Positions 41,432 to 51,940 of a stretch of DNA of 64,000 nucleotides are shown one piece after another. Every line of letters begins with the position of its first letter. The first letter of the stretch is position 1. The notes under the pieces were generated by a model that had not been told where the DNA came from, did no database searches, and saw only the letters and a program-made list of their open reading frames with translations. The stretch comes from Nicoletella semolina (GTDB lineage: Bacteria > Pseudomonadota > Gammaproteobacteria > Enterobacterales > Pasteurellaceae), in the NCBI RefSeq assembly GCF_004345745.1, contig NZ_SLXJ01000002.1, positions 62,001 through 126,000 of the forward strand. The letters are read 5' to 3'. The position numbers and the translations under genes were made by a program.

Positions 41432-42877
41432 ATGTTAAACCGAGTTTCAGAGAGTTTGCTTGCACCCAGTGGGCTAACGTTGTCGCAATTAAGCCAAGTG
41501 CTTGACTGCTTTTCCAATCGTCAAATTGACTATGCCGATCTCTATTTTCAGCTTAGCCAAGATGAGAGTTGGTCATTGGAGGATTCGATTATCAAGGAAG
41601 GCGGGTTTTATATTGATCGAGGCTTTGGCGTACGAGCAGTGTCTGGCGAAAAGACGGGGTTTGCCTATGCGGATCAAATTAATCTCTACCAGCTTGAGCA
41701 ATGTGCGGCGGCGGCACGTTCAATTACCAATGTAAGCGGTCAGTTATTGGTAAAAAATTTCAAGCAGACCGAGGCAATTCAGCGTTATGCGGCCATCAAT
41801 CCATTGGATTCTATCAGCCGTGAACAAAAAGTTGAATTATTACATCTTGTTGATAGCGTCGCTCGTGCAGAGGATAAGCGAGTCATTCAAGTGAATGCAA
41901 ATTTGTCCGCTGTGTATGAGGAAATGTTGGTAGCAGCGACTGATGGCACACTGGCGGCGGACATTCGCCCATTAGTTCGTTTATCTATCTCGGTTTTAGT
42001 CGAGCAAGATGGCAAGCGTGAACGAGGCTCTTCTGGAGCTGGTGGGCGATTTGGGCTAACTTGGTTTTTTGAGCCACATCTCTCAGGATTCAGCCGTGCA
42101 GAGTGGCTTGCGAGAGAAGCGGTACGTCAGGCAGTGGTCAATTTGGGCGCTATACCTGCTCCTGCGGGTTTGATGCCGATTGTATTGGGGGCGGGCTGGC
42201 CTGGAATTTTACTTCACGAAGCCGTTGGACACGGTTTAGAGGGCGATTTTAATCGTAAAGCATCTTCGCTCTTCACTGACAGAATTGGAGAGCAAGTTAC
42301 CTCACCTCTTTGTACTATTGTTGATGATGGCACGATTCCAGATATGCGAGGCTCAATCACTGTTGATGACGAAGGCGTTGTTTCGCAACGAAACGTCTTA
42401 ATCGAAAATGGTGTATTAAAAGGCTATATGCAGGATAAGTTAAATGCTCGTTTAATGGGCGTGGCTCCAACAGGCAATGGTCGCCGAGAATCTTACGCTC
42501 ACTTGCCGATGCCACGAATGACGAATACTTATATGACAGAGGGAAGCCACGAGTTTGATGAGATGATTGAATCCGTTGATTTTGGGATTTTTGCGTCCAA
42601 TTTTAGTGGCGGACAGGTCGATATTACATCAGGAAAATTTGTTTTTTCTACTTCTGAAGCCTATTTGATTGAAAAAGGAAAAATTACTCAACCTGTTACA
42701 GGAGCGACCTTGATCGGGAGTGGCATAGAGGCAATGCAACAGGTCTCAATGGTGGGTAAAAAAATGGAACTTGACCTTGGCGTTGGCACTTGCGGTAAGG
42801 AGGGGCAGAGCGTCCCCGTCGGTGTTGGGCAGCCTACAGTGAAGTTGGATAAAATCACTGTGGGTGGACGAGGGTAA
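41432..42877 (+). CDS. tldD: Metalloprotease TldD
   Basis: 481 residues, full length for Tld[12 protein letters not shown] near residue 263 is the HExxxH zinc motif, and the Gly-rich end ([20 protein letters not shown]) is typical. With TldE (PmbA) it degrades unfolded peptides and matures RiPP-type peptides. The ATG at 41432 has GAGAGA upstream; a GTG at 41420 is an alternative. Convergent with ureD, 25 bases away. Confidence 0.96.
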   Translation: MLNRVSESLLAPSGLTLSQLSQVLDCFSNRQIDYADLYFQLSQDESWSLEDSIIKEGGFYIDRGFGVRAVSGEKTGFAYADQINLYQLEQCAAAARSITNVSGQLLVKNFKQTEAIQRYAAINPLDSISREQKVELLHLVDSVARAEDKRVIQVNANLSAVYEEMLVAATDGTLAADIRPLVRLSISVLVEQDGKRERGSSGAGGRFGLTWFFEPHLSGFSRAEWLAREAVRQAVVNLGAIPAPAGLMPIVLGAGWPGILLHEAVGHGLEGDFNRKASSLFTDRIGEQVTSPLCTIVDDGTIPDMRGSITVDDEGVVSQRNVLIENGVLKGYMQDKLNARLMGVAPTGNGRRESYAHLPMPRMTNTYMTEGSHEFDEMIESVDFGIFASNFSGGQVDITSGKFVFSTSEAYLIEKGKITQPVTGATLIGSGIEAMQQVSMVGKKMELDLGVGTCGKEGQSVPVGVGQPTVKLDKITVGGRG

Positions 42878-42902
42878 TCAACGAGCAATCGAGTAAAATG
42901 GA

Positions 42903-43709
42903 CTAAGTTTGCACTTTAAGCATATCTGCGATGTATTTAAATGACTTTTCAATATTTTCTGCACGATAGCCAACAGATCGAATTAGTATGCCATTCTGGT
43001 TCAACTGCGAAATACCCAGCATTAATTGTGGTGTTGAGCTAAATTCTGCCTGTAGCTCATTCGTTAATTTTTTGAGCTGTTGTTCTGAAAAAGATAAATT
43101 TATATACACCAACGTGCCTTGATGCGTAAAATCCTCCATTTGACTTAAGGCTGTCAGTGGCATACTTTGGGGCTGCCATTGAATGCGATCGGAAAGTAGA
43201 GGCTTACCTTGAGAGACAATCCGTAGGTAAGAGGAAAAATGGCGAAAGGCAAATTGTTCGTGGTTTAATATTCGCCCCACAGCGATAATTTCACCATAAA
43301 TCAGCTGATTACGTTCACTCAGTTCAATCAGAGTAGTTTGTTTGAAGGCACTTTCTTTATGCAGAACCAAAGGGTGTGGCAAATAGAATAAACGACTGTC
43401 TGGTGCCAGTTGGATATGTGTATTCTGTTCGGCATATCCATTATGGTTCATCGCTTGTACTCGAGTAAATGCTTGTGTAGAGAGCGAAAGTGATGTTTTT
43501 GGTGCTAATGAAACACGGACATTTAGTCTATCTCCTCCTAGTAGCCCTGGTGAAGAACTCATTTGCACAGCATTTAATTCATTATGCCAGCTTGTTGTAT
43601 ATGTGGCTGGCAAAGTGAGCAATTTGAATGGCGGAGAGACAAAACAGCGATCTAATTGTGTTTTGCCTGAAGCGGTGAGTTTAGTCGAAATTATTAAATC
43701 GCTATGCAT
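42903..43709 (-). CDS. ureD: Urease accessory protein UreD (UreH)
   Basis: 268 residues. SSPGLLGGDRLNVRVSL near residue 52, SLSTQAFTRVQ near 74 and LFYLPHPLVLHKESAF near 106 are UreD signatures. UreD binds apo-urease with UreF and UreG and forms the tunnel through which nickel reaches the active site. Last gene of the urease set (ureABCEFGD), 73 bases after ureG. Length and motifs normal. Confidence 0.95.
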   Translation of the reverse strand: MHSDLIISTKLTASGKTQLDRCFVSPPFKLLTLPATYTTSWHNELNAVQMSSSPGLLGGDRLNVRVSLAPKTSLSLSTQAFTRVQAMNHNGYAEQNTHIQLAPDSRLFYLPHPLVLHKESAFKQTTLIELSERNQLIYGEIIAVGRILNHEQFAFRHFSSYLRIVSQGKPLLSDRIQWQPQSMPLTALSQMEDFTHQGTLVYINLSFSEQQLKKLTNELQAEFSSTPQLMLGISQLNQNGILIRSVGYRAENIEKSFKYIADMLKVQT

Positions 43710-43782
43710 AATTTATTATATGATGGGTGAATAATAAAAATGATTGTTTAAACGCTATGTTGATATCATAGCGTTTGTGCTG

Positions 43783-44418
43783 TTATCTAATTAAATTAGT
43801 AGGCTCATCGCTTTGCTGAAGCAGAGCATACTTTTCAATCCAGCCGATCACTCCATCAAGATTTTCATTTTTCATTAAATTGGTAAAAATAAATGGCTGA
43901 CCATTACGCATACGACGAGCATCACGTTCCATTACGCCTAAATCCGCTCCAACGAATGGTGCGAGATCCGTTTTGTTGATCACTAACAAATCGGAACGAG
44001 TAATACCAGGTCCACCTTTACGAGGAATTTTCTCCCCTTGTGCCACATCAATCACAAAAATAGTCACATCGGCTAAGTCAGGGCTAAATGTTGCAGATAA
44101 ATTATCGCCACCCGACTCAATAAAAATTAACTCAACCTCTGGGAAGCGAGCGACCATTTCATCTACCGCTTCTAGATTCATTGATGCATCTTCACGAATT
44201 GCCGTATGAGGACAACCGCCTGTTTCCACACCCATAATTCGTTCAGATGGCAACAAACTATTTTTGGTTAAAAACTCTGCATCTTCTTGTGTGTAGATAT
44301 CATTGGTAATTACGGCTACACTATACTTGCTGGCAATTTCACGAGTTAAACGCTCAATTAGTGCTGTTTTACCTGCTCCCACAGGACCCGCCACCCCGAT
44401 TTTAATATACTGACGCAT
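43783..44418 (-). CDS. ureG: Urease accessory GTPase UreG
   Basis: 211 residues, SIMIBI-class GTPase. P-loop [10 protein letters not shown] at residues 11-20, [17 protein letters not shown] near 66 with the Cys-Pro-His nickel motif, [15 protein letters not shown] near 102, and NKTDLAP for guanine binding near 149. It delivers nickel to urease in a GTP-dependent manner. The gap to ureF is 155 bases and contains a repeat also found between ureE and ureC. Confidence 0.97.
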   Translation of the reverse strand: MRQYIKIGVAGPVGAGKTALIERLTREIASKYSVAVITNDIYTQEDAEFLTKNSLLPSERIMGVETGGCPHTAIREDASMNLEAVDEMVARFPEVELIFIESGGDNLSATFSPDLADVTIFVIDVAQGEKIPRKGGPGITRSDLLVINKTDLAPFVGADLGVMERDARRMRNGQPFIFTNLMKNENLDGVIGWIEKYALLQQSDEPTNLIR

Positions 44419-44480
44419 TGATTTTGTTCCTTTTCACTATGGACACGAAGCATCGAGTCCCTATAATAAATTAAAATAAC

Positions 44481-44510
44481 GTGTCCCTACCGATCACACA
44501 GAATTAATAT
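44481..44510. repeat. Intergenic repeat, copy A (ureG-ureF gap)
   Basis: GTGTCCCTACCGATCACACA followed by GAATTAATA. It matches copy B (45884-45912) at most positions. The preceding bases (44441-44461) form an imperfect hairpin of the same kind as near copy B. Confidence 0.65.
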
Positions 44511-44573
44511 CAACGCAAATCTCAAATAATCCGATCAGTAAGGACGCCACACGATTGGCAGACGTCCACCAAA

Positions 44574-45284
44574 TCAAGACATATAAAGCCGTGTATAAAG
44601 CTGCTCGTGTTGCATTGAGCGGATATCACTGGCAATTGTTGCCGCTCCAAGCCATTGAGAATCAGGATTTAGGCTATTTTCGACCGCTTGAGCGATAGGA
44701 TTTCTAAGTGCGAACAGAATATCCTGCCCGTCCATTTGGCTTAATGGCACAAGTTTCACACCATTGGTTACTGTTCCTACTGCTGCGTTGTAGTAGAACG
44801 CATACAGACTTTCAGCTTTGTCGAGTTTCATCGCTTGTGCCACCATCGCAAACACGATGGGAAAGTAACCTTGACAACGCTTTTCAATGATTGCTTGCTG
44901 AAATTTGCTCAATAATGGGTGATTTTCATAGCGAATAAAAATCTTAAGTAACCGAACACCCAATTTGTAACTTCCTTCACGGCTTTCGCGAGCAATTTTG
45001 GTGGCAGCAAGTTCTTGATCTAACGCCAGCAAGCGGTCTAAATCGTGGTTTATCATTGCATCAAATGCTAATGACAAATACGCACCATCATTATAAATCC
45101 AGTTCTGCATTAGTTGTGTCTGAACATATTCCTCAAGCGTCTCTCGACTATTCACCTTGCCTTGTTGCACAAAGGTTTCCAAGCCGTTGGAATGGTTGAA
45201 ACCACCAATCGGCAGGGTAGGATCAACAAGGTGTAGCAATGCACCTAACTGGGTTAATCCAGCTTGTGTTAGTGTTTGTGCCAA
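44574..45284 (-). CDS. ureF: Urease accessory protein UreF
   Basis: 236 residues. DPTLPIGGFNHSNGLETFVQ near residue 21 is the UreF signature, and the C-terminal LYTRLYMS end is also typical. UreF joins UreD and recruits UreG during nickel insertion. Its first 16 bases overlap the end of ureE, indicating translational coupling. No defects seen. Confidence 0.95.
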   Translation of the reverse strand: MAQTLTQAGLTQLGALLHLVDPTLPIGGFNHSNGLETFVQQGKVNSRETLEEYVQTQLMQNWIYNDGAYLSLAFDAMINHDLDRLLALDQELAATKIARESREGSYKLGVRLLKIFIRYENHPLLSKFQQAIIEKRCQGYFPIVFAMVAQAMKLDKAESLYAFYYNAAVGTVTNGVKLVPLSQMDGQDILFALRNPIAQAVENSLNPDSQWLGAATIASDIRSMQHEQLYTRLYMS

Positions 45285-45820
45285 TTGCCATCTCCGTGAT
45301 GATGATAGCCGTGATGATCGTGAGAACGGCTATGAGAATGCCCCTGTGCAGAGTTCGCTCGCAGTGCTTGGCTTAAACGGCGTTCTGCTTTTTTCGGCTC
45401 AAATCCAGCCGCTTGTAACCATTCAAACATTGGTTTATCGTAAGGTAATGTTACCTCATCACCGTCCAAAAACAGCGGTGAATGTTTATTGCCGATTTCA
45501 TAGCAAGCACGAGCCATTTCAGGCAAGGTTTGTGGCGAAAGCACGATAACCTCCGATGGTATAATCTCAATTGCAATCACTAATGTATCACTAATAAACA
45601 CGACATCATTATGTTTTAAACGTTGCCCTTCTTTCAATAAACGAAACGCCACCTCACGCCCAGATTGGCTTTTTTTCCGCAAAATATTACGTTCACTCTC
45701 GTACCATTCAAGCGGCACATAATCAATTTTTTGGGCTGTAATTTGACCACTGTCTTGAAGTGCAGCCAAATTGCCTAAAATTTCTTCCATAATAGGCAGG
45801 ATTGGGTTAATTATTTGCAT
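45269..45820 (-). CDS. ureE: Urease nickel metallochaperone UreE
   Basis: 183 residues. An N-terminal peptide-binding domain (SGREVAFRLLKEGQRLKHND), a metal-binding central domain with GNKHSPLFLDGDEVTLPYDKP, and a His-rich tail (at least eight His in the last 22 residues) that stores nickel. The His-rich tail fits an organism that imports nickel actively through the adjacent CbiKLMQO system. It is separated from ureC by 162 bases holding two hairpins. Confidence 0.95.
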   Translation of the reverse strand: MQIINPILPIMEEILGNLAALQDSGQITAQKIDYVPLEWYESERNILRKKSQSGREVAFRLLKEGQRLKHNDVVFISDTLVIAIEIIPSEVIVLSPQTLPEMARACYEIGNKHSPLFLDGDEVTLPYDKPMFEWLQAAGFEPKKAERRLSQALRANSAQGHSHSRSHDHHGYHHHGDGNWHKH

Positions 45821-45870
45821 TATTTTCTCCCAGCTGTATTTCTACTCCATACTTACATATAGAGAATTTG

Positions 45871-45942
45871 GGGACGCAAGCATTGCGTCCCTACCAATCA
45901 CGCTGAATTAAGAATGAATGTAAGGACACACTGCGTGTGTCC
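45871..45942. repeat. Intergenic repeat, copy B, with two hairpins (ureE-ureC gap)
   Basis: GGGACGCAA-GCA-TTGCGTCCC (45871-45891) and GGACACAC-TGC-GTGTGTCC (45924-45942) flank the shared core CCCTACCAATCACGCTGAATTAA (given in part: 45889-45911). Palindromic intergenic repeats of this kind resemble REP/MITE units and may act as mRNA processing or attenuation sites inside the urease transcript. Confidence 0.65.
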
Positions 45943-45982
45943 GCTTTTCGGACGTAGGCACACTATCCCTACATTCACGTTA

Positions 45983-47719
45983 TCAGAACAAGAAATACCG
46001 CTGTCCGAGTGGCACTTTTGTTGCAGGTTCACAGGTGATATGTTCGCCATCGACTCGCACTTCGTAACGTTCTGGATCCACGGTAATCTCTGGTGTTTCA
46101 CTGTTATGCACCAGATCTTTCTTGCTGATATCTCGACATTTTGTTACTGCAAGAGTCTCTTTTTCTAAACCATATTGTGTTCGAATATCTGCCTCTACGG
46201 CAGCTTTAGAAACAAAAAATACGGCACTTTTTTCAACCGCTTTACCCTGTGCACCAAACATTGGGCGGTAGAGTATCGGTTGTGGTGTCGGAATAGAGGC
46301 ATTCGGATCGCCCATTTTGGCGTAGCTAATTATTCCTTTTTTCATCACAAATTCTGGTTTTACGCCAAAAAAGGCAGGTTTCCACAATACAATGTCTGCC
46401 AATTTACCCACTTCAAGCGATCCGACATAGTCGCTAATGCCGTGTGCAATTGCTGGATTGATAGTATATTTGGCAATATAACGTTTAATACGGAAATTGT
46501 CGCTGTCAGTGCTATTTGTGAGTTTATCCTCTGCTAATATGCCTCGTTGTGCTTTCATTTTGTCTGCTGTTTGCCAAGTGCGAATCACGACTTCGCCTAT
46601 CCGCCCCATTGCCTGTGAATCTGAACTCATTATGGAAAAAACGCCAATATCGTGCAGAATATCTTCTGCGGCAATCGTTTCAGGACGAATACGACTATCC
46701 GCAAAAGCCACGTCTTCAAGAACTTGCTTATCTAAATGGTGGCATACCATTAACATATCCAAATGTTCATCAATGGTATTGACCGTAAATGGGCGAGTTG
46801 GATTAGTTGAAGCTGGCAACACGTTTGGATACATCGCTGCTTTGATAATGTCAGGAGCGTGCCCACCGCCTGCACCTTCAGTATGGAAAGTGTGGATAAC
46901 ACGCCCATTAATCGCTTTTATCGTATCTTCTAAGAAGCCACTTTCGTTAAGTGTGTCCGTGTGAATCGCCACTTGAATATCCATTTCATCTGCCACTTTC
47001 AAAGCTGCATCAATCGTCGCAGGCGTCGCTCCCCAATCTTCGTGAATTTTTAGCCCTAATGCCCCTGCAACAATTTGTTCTTTTAACGGCTCAAGGGTTG
47101 AACAATTTCCTTTACCAAAAAAGCCAACATTGACAGGTAACGCTTCCGTAGCTTGAAACATTCGTTCCATATTCCAAGCACCTGATGTAACGGTTGTGGC
47201 GTGTGTACCATCAGCAGGACCTGACCCACCACCGATCAACGTGGTTACGCCACTTTCAATCGCGTGTTGTGCTTGTTGCGGACAAATGAAATGTATATGG
47301 GTATCGATACCGCCTGCGGTCGCTATCAGATGAGTCCCATTATGAACCTCTGTACTCGCCCCAATAATCATATTTGGCGTAACGTTATCCATTGTATCTG
47401 GGTTACCTGCCTGCCCAATACCCACAATGCGTCCATCACGAATACCAATATCGGCTTTGATAATCCCTAATTTTGCGTCAATAATCATCACATTTGTAAT
47501 GACAAAATCTAATACATTCGGATCGCTGCGAGTCGCTGTGCCTGATTGTGCCATACCATCACGAACACTTTTACCGCCGCCAAATTTACACTCATCGCCT
47601 TTAGTGAGCAAATCTTGTTCAATAGTCGCCCATAAATCGGTATCGCCAAGACGCACTTTATCCCCTATGGTTGGTCCATAGGTTGCGACATATTGCTTGC
47701 GGGAAATCGTTAATGCCAT
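45983..47719 (-). CDS. ureC: Urease alpha subunit UreC
   Basis: 578 residues, catalytic subunit. [13 protein letters not shown] near residue 138 (nickel-binding His pair), [15 protein letters not shown] near 218 with the Lys that becomes carbamylated, [10 protein letters not shown] near 254, [15 protein letters not shown] near 280, and MVCHHLDK near 325 with the active-site flap Cys and His are all intact. It hydrolyses urea to ammonia and carbamate in the cytoplasm, buffering acid and supplying nitrogen; in the porcine airway pathogen A. pleuropneumoniae urease is a known colonisation factor. Confidence 0.98.
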   Translation of the reverse strand: MALTISRKQYVATYGPTIGDKVRLGDTDLWATIEQDLLTKGDECKFGGGKSVRDGMAQSGTATRSDPNVLDFVITNVMIIDAKLGIIKADIGIRDGRIVGIGQAGNPDTMDNVTPNMIIGASTEVHNGTHLIATAGGIDTHIHFICPQQAQHAIESGVTTLIGGGSGPADGTHATTVTSGAWNMERMFQATEALPVNVGFFGKGNCSTLEPLKEQIVAGALGLKIHEDWGATPATIDAALKVADEMDIQVAIHTDTLNESGFLEDTIKAINGRVIHTFHTEGAGGGHAPDIIKAAMYPNVLPASTNPTRPFTVNTIDEHLDMLMVCHHLDKQVLEDVAFADSRIRPETIAAEDILHDIGVFSIMSSDSQAMGRIGEVVIRTWQTADKMKAQRGILAEDKLTNSTDSDNFRIKRYIAKYTINPAIAHGISDYVGSLEVGKLADIVLWKPAFFGVKPEFVMKKGIISYAKMGDPNASIPTPQPILYRPMFGAQGKAVEKSAVFFVSKAAVEADIRTQYGLEKETLAVTKCRDISKKDLVHNSETPEITVDPERYEVRVDGEHITCEPATKVPLGQRYFLF

Positions 47720-48069
47720 TATTCGTTCTCCAACTTTTCTTCTGTGTCCAACTTTTCACCCTCATCTAACTTTCCATCAACCGCATTATGGAAACCATAA
47801 ATAATGCGATTGCCACCAAATGCAACCAGCTCAACCTGTTTTGCCTCGCCTGCTTCAAAGCGGACAGCATTGCCTGATGGTATATTAAGTCGCATACCAT
47901 ACGCCAACGATCGATCAAAATTCAGTGCATTATTGGTTTCATAAAAATGGTAATGTGAGCCGACTTGAATCGGTCTATCACCCTGATTGACAACATCTAA
48001 TAAGATGGTTTTACGTCCTTGATTAGCGAGAATATCGCCATCTGCGAGTTGGTATTCACCTGGAATCAT
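47719..48069 (-). CDS. ureB: Urease beta subunit UreB
   Basis: 116 residues; [13 protein letters not shown] at the start, [18 protein letters not shown] in the middle and [15 protein letters not shown] after it are characteristic. The C-terminal 20 residues are a Glu/Lys-rich tail. Its stop shares one base with the ureC start. A structural subunit of the urease trimer. Confidence 0.97.
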   Translation of the reverse strand: MIPGEYQLADGDILANQGRKTILLDVVNQGDRPIQVGSHYHFYETNNALNFDRSLAYGMRLNIPSGNAVRFEAGEAKQVELVAFGGNRIIYGFHNAVDGKLDEGEKLDTEEKLENE

Positions 48070-48078
48070 AATATCCCC

Positions 48079-48381
48079 TTAACGAATTGGATAGTGTACG
48101 GTAACGAGTTTCGTCCCATCTGGGAAAGTCGCTTCAATTTGTACTTCGTGTATCATTTCTGGTACGCCTTCCATCACATCATCAACGGTTAATAGTGTGG
48201 CACCATACTGCATCACTTCCGCTACAGACATTCCATCTCGTGCTGCTTCTTGCAAATGGCTGGCGATATAGGCAATAGATTCAGGATAATTGAGTTTTAT
48301 CCCACGATTTTTACGCTTAATGGCTAACTCTCCTGCAAGAAATAGCATTAATTTTTCTTGTTCTCTTGATGTTAAGTGCAT
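48079..48381 (-). CDS. ureA: Urease gamma subunit UreA
   Basis: 100 residues, the typical small subunit: [20 protein letters not shown] at the start, [17 protein letters not shown], and [19 protein letters not shown]-like end. First gene of the structural set. The 238 bases upstream, between cbiO and ureA, contain a host uptake word at 48451-48460 and presumably a ure promoter, though I see no confident -35/-10 pair. Confidence 0.97.
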   Translation of the reverse strand: MHLTSREQEKLMLFLAGELAIKRKNRGIKLNYPESIAYIASHLQEAARDGMSVAEVMQYGATLLTVDDVMEGVPEMIHEVQIEATFPDGTKLVTVHYPIR

Positions 48382-48619
48382 AGTTACCTTCTAATTTTCA
48401 TCTTTTATCTGCAATATTCCCTGATAAACAAACACAACAAAATGCCATACACAAGCGGTCGCAAAATAGAAAAATTTTGCAAAGACAAGCTTTTCAATGT
48501 GCTAAGAAGAGGTTGAATATCAATAATGAATAGATAATGGAAGCTAAGCGTATTCTACTCTTGCTCTATCAAAAAAGAAAGCAGGTGAGAGAAGTAATAG
48601 GTAACAATAGAGAAAGCAT

Positions 48620-49267
48620 TTACCCCAAAGATAAGCAACGATCCGCCATTTTATCGATAAAAAAGTGATCGTGAGAGGCTATTAACATTGGTAGACCCAA
48701 TTCAGTTAAAAGCACGATTAATCTTTCGCTATTTTTTCTGTCTAACCCATTAGTGGGTTCATCAAGTAATAATACTTGAGGCTGCATTGCTAATACACCG
48801 GCAAGTGCAGTGAAATTTTGTTCGCCGCCAGATAAGGTACTGACTGAACGATCTCCTAAGTGTGCAATCCCCAACTTTTCCAGCTCTTCTGCCGCTATTT
48901 GATAAGCGACAGAGTGTGATTTCCCCTGATTTAATGGGCCGAAAGCGACATCATCAAGCACAGTTGGACCAAATAATTGATCCGCAGAATGCTGAAAACA
49001 TAAACCAACTTGATGCCCTCGCAACGGCACAAAATCACGATCTTGTTGGCAAGACTTACCAAACCACTGAATGCTACCTGCTGTAAATGAAATAAAGCCT
49101 AGCAGGGCGTGCAACAGCGTAGATTTGCCTGTACCAATCTCACCTTGTAAAAATAGTCGCTCTTGTGCCACCAACTGAAAAGAGAGATTGTCAATAATGG
49201 TTTTGCCATTGCGTTGTAATTGCAGTTGGCTAACGTTCAATAATGGGTTAGGTGGTAAAAGGGTCAT
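48620..49267 (-). CDS. cbiO: Nickel ECF transporter ATPase CbiO
   Basis: 215 residues from the ATG at 49267, which lies just past the cbiQ stop; a start 42 bases earlier would overlap cbiQ. Walker A GEIGTGKSTLL near residue 41, Q-loop and LSGGEQNFTALAG signature near 133, Walker B LLLDEPTNGLD near 154. It powers the CbiMQO transporter. Named Cbi by family, but the urease context indicates nickel rather than cobalt. Confidence 0.93.
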   Translation of the reverse strand: MTLLPPNPLLNVSQLQLQRNGKTIIDNLSFQLVAQERLFLQGEIGTGKSTLLHALLGFISFTAGSIQWFGKSCQQDRDFVPLRGHQVGLCFQHSADQLFGPTVLDDVAFGPLNQGKSHSVAYQIAAEELEKLGIAHLGDRSVSTLSGGEQNFTALAGVLAMQPQVLLLDEPTNGLDRKNSERLIVLLTELGLPMLIASHDHFFIDKMADRCLSLG

Positions 49268-49268
49268 T

Positions 49269-49985
49269 TTAAGTGCGTTTTCTGTTAGTAGATGTTTGGC
49301 GATGAGCACAATAAGATAGCGGTTGAAAACCTCTCGCTTTTAACGCTCGTTCACTTTGCTCGACTTTGAGTAATGCGTGGATTAACAGTAATGCTACACG
49401 CTGCACCGTCATCTTAATCGTTCTGAAATTGCATTTTGCTTGATAGCCTCTTGCTTTCATTGCCAATTCCATTTTCGTATTGAGTTCAGAAAATAACGCA
49501 ATGTAACGCACTGTCAGCACAAATAAATGCTGGAATTTTATCGGTAATGGTAGACGTTTTACTGCCTGTAATAACAAGGTGTCATTCACATTTAGCAGCA
49601 ACAGCCAGCTAGAGCAGAGAATAAGGTTCATTCGTAGACTAATTAATGTTGCTAAATGAACGCCATTGGCATAACAAATAATACCATTACTCTCCATTTT
49701 CCAACTTAAGGTGAGCCAAACCCCAAGCGTAAAAAAATGAAATTGACACCAACGTTTCAGATATTGTTTGAGGGGCTTGCCGTGATAAGTCAGAAGTAAT
49801 AATAAAATAAACATTACGAGACTATTTAGCCCAACTAATATATCAACGTGCTGAATAGCACTGACGAGAATACCCCATAAAAAAAGATAGACTAAACGCC
49901 AGTGGGGGGCAAGTAAACCGCTATGCCCTGATAAACCACTACGCCCTAATAAATCATTACGCCTTAAGAAACTTGCTATTTTCAT
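49269..49985 (-). CDS. cbiQ: ECF transporter transmembrane component CbiQ
   Basis: 238 residues, polytopic (five or six membrane segments). MKARGYQAKCNF near residue 180 and KARGFQPL near the end are the two Ala-Arg-Gly coupling motifs of ECF T-components that contact the ATPase. It overlaps cbiM by four bases. Role: energy-coupling membrane scaffold for nickel uptake. Confidence 0.93.
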   Translation of the reverse strand: MKIASFLRRNDLLGRSGLSGHSGLLAPHWRLVYLFLWGILVSAIQHVDILVGLNSLVMFILLLLLTYHGKPLKQYLKRWCQFHFFTLGVWLTLSWKMESNGIICYANGVHLATLISLRMNLILCSSWLLLLNVNDTLLLQAVKRLPLPIKFQHLFVLTVRYIALFSELNTKMELAMKARGYQAKCNFRTIKMTVQRVALLLIHALLKVEQSERALKARGFQPLSYCAHRQTSTNRKRT

Positions 49986-50608
49986 CTTAAATTTCTCAAT
50001 GCCAATGGATACATTTTCGTTAAAGACAGCAACACACCTGCACTAATAAGACTATCCGTAATAAAAACAGGTATATGCGTAATAACCAACAAGATAATTA
50101 AATCGCCATATTCTCGTCCACCATCAATAGCAAGAACTAGCGAAGCAATCAGTACCGAACCTAATATGCCTATCGTACCTGCTAGACAGCCTGCGAAAAC
50201 AAATGGTTTTTTAGAAGGATTTGATGTGTTGCTGTGTCGTGAGAGGTAGTGGCGTAAAAGGTAATGCACGATGACAGATGGTAATGCCATAATACATAGG
50301 TTGATCCCCAATACAGAAAACCCACCAAATGAGAAAAACAGAATTTGCAGAACCAAAGCAATCAGAAAGGCAGGAAACACCGCCCAGCCAATAAACACGC
50401 CAGCTAAGCCATTTAAAATTAGATGAACGCTGCCAATACCAACTGGAATATGAATGGTACTGGCAACAAAAAAAGCTGCAGTAAACAGTGCAACGAAAGG
50501 CAGCTTGTCATATTCCATTTGACGCAAACCAATAACAACGCCAACGGTTGCGACCGTAGCCCCTACCAATAAGGTAGGCATTGACAAAACGCCTTCAGAA
50601 AGGTGCAT
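49982..50608 (-). CDS. cbiM: Nickel/cobalt-binding S-component CbiM
   Basis: 208 residues, starting MHLSEGVLSMPTLLVG; the MHxxEG N-terminus with its His directly binds the metal ion in this family. At least six membrane segments; HIPVGIGSVHLILNGLAGVF is a conserved core segment. Substrate-specific unit of the nickel transporter. Its start abuts the cbiL stop. Confidence 0.95.
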   Translation of the reverse strand: MHLSEGVLSMPTLLVGATVATVGVVIGLRQMEYDKLPFVALFTAAFFVASTIHIPVGIGSVHLILNGLAGVFIGWAVFPAFLIALVLQILFFSFGGFSVLGINLCIMALPSVIVHYLLRHYLSRHSNTSNPSKKPFVFAGCLAGTIGILGSVLIASLVLAIDGGREYGDLIILLVITHIPVFITDSLISAGVLLSLTKMYPLALRNLR

Positions 50609-51177
50609 TAATACTTGTCCTTATTGAATGGTTGAGGAGATTTATCATCAAAACGCTTTTGTTTCTGTCGCAATTTTTTCTGTAGCAACGCCCACACACC
50701 AAAAAAACCCAGAATGTAACCGATGCCGCCTAAAATATCACGCAGATAGATTTTATCTCTTAATTGAGCAATCTCTTCACGAATCAGCAATAATTCACCC
50801 TGTGAAGAAACCTCACTTGATGCAGTCAGGTGATAAGCCAAGGTTGTTGCACGATGCCCTTCCATACCTTCAATCACGACCGTATAACGGCGATTACCTA
50901 ACGCTGATGGAGGCAAGGCAGGCAGCGAAAAATAGCCTAAAGTATCGGTTTTGCCTTCAATGATCTCAACTTGGCTTTCATCTGCTGCTTGTAAATAGGC
51001 TCTAATATAGGTCTGTGCCGCAGGCGTCATATCAGAATAGTAGGCTTTGCCGACAATTGCATTGCCATCGTATTGAGCAAATAGATGTAAACTGTGTGCC
51101 ATTGCACTTTTAAGCGGAAAACTTAAAAATGCAACGACAACCAAAAAAAAGTTGATGAATCTAAGTATATTATGCAT
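50608..51177 (-). CDS. cbiL: Nickel transporter accessory protein CbiL
   Basis: 189 residues: signal peptide (about residues 1-27, cleavage near AMA), an extracytoplasmic beta-sandwich domain with FAQYDGNAIVGKAYYSD, and one C-terminal membrane helix (about 146-165) with a basic tail. Matches CbiL/NikL accessory subunits that assist metal capture in NikKLMQO systems. Confidence 0.9.
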   Translation of the reverse strand: MHNILRFINFFLVVVAFLSFPLKSAMAHSLHLFAQYDGNAIVGKAYYSDMTPAAQTYIRAYLQAADESQVEIIEGKTDTLGYFSLPALPPSALGNRRYTVVIEGMEGHRATTLAYHLTASSEVSSQGELLLIREEIAQLRDKIYLRDILGGIGYILGFFGVWALLQKKLRQKQKRFDDKSPQPFNKDKY

Positions 51178-51179
51178 CG

Positions 51180-51890
51180 CTATTTTGCATCAAAAGTCAG
51201 CATATACTCAATCGAACGCTCATCATAATCAGGGTTATTCACTGTTTTTTCACTAAATTCTGCCCAAACCTTGTTCAATCCTTTCGTTGGGGTAAACAAT
51301 GCGATCCCTTGTTCATTACTTAAATTAAACGGCTCATCTTCACCTAACCCAACTTTCACGCCAGCGAGAGGCTGACCTGCTTTTAATACTAAAATAGACA
51401 ATGGCTCACCTGCTTTTGCCACTGCCTGCGGAACAAGCTCATAATCGGTGTGTTGTGGAACCAACGCTTGTGCGTTCCAAACTAAAATCGCTTTCCCTAT
51501 TTTGAATGCATTTAAGCTAATTTCTGCATTCGGCACTTCTTTTTTCGTTTTTTGCACATATTTACCATTAGGTAATTTCGACCATACGCCATTATCAAAT
51601 TTCATCAACACCATAGTCGCATTAGGCGCAGAAAAATACGCTTCACTCTGCTTGAATGTGACTTGAGCAGGACGGCTATCACCACTTGAATCAAGCAATT
51701 TGACCTCTTTCAATTTATGTTCAGGGTAGCCCTCGGTCTTGGTATGTCCAAATTTTACGACATACTCTGCATTATGAGTAGTTGGTTCAATCCAAATGTT
51801 ATGAGCATTTGCGATGTTACTTCCCAATAAAGCCCCCCATATTAGAGCCGCTTTTTTTATAGTTATTTTGGTATTTTGTACAATTTTCAT
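51180..51890 (-). CDS. cbiK: Periplasmic nickel-binding protein CbiK
   Basis: 236 residues from the ATG at 51890, chosen for AGGA upstream and because a signal peptide follows (cleavage near NAHN, residue about 29). The mature protein starts HNIWIEP, the N-terminal His-containing motif of DUF4198/NikK-type proteins that presents metal near the membrane. First gene of cbiKLMQO; a candidate operator-promoter lies at 51941-51970. Confidence 0.9.
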   Translation of the reverse strand: MKIVQNTKITIKKAALIWGALLGSNIANAHNIWIEPTTHNAEYVVKFGHTKTEGYPEHKLKEVKLLDSSGDSRPAQVTFKQSEAYFSAPNATMVLMKFDNGVWSKLPNGKYVQKTKKEVPNAEISLNAFKIGKAILVWNAQALVPQHTDYELVPQAVAKAGEPLSILVLKAGQPLAGVKVGLGEDEPFNLSNEQGIALFTPTKGLNKVWAEFSEKTVNNPDYDERSIEYMLTFDAK

Positions 51891-51940
51891 CTTTGATTCC
51901 TTATTTAACGAAAATATAGGCGTGAAGGTATGTGTATGGT

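Noticed and set aside
48382-48619. NikR-type operator upstream of ureA
   Set aside because: I looked for a GTATGA-spacer-TCATAC palindrome and found none; no firm promoter could be placed.
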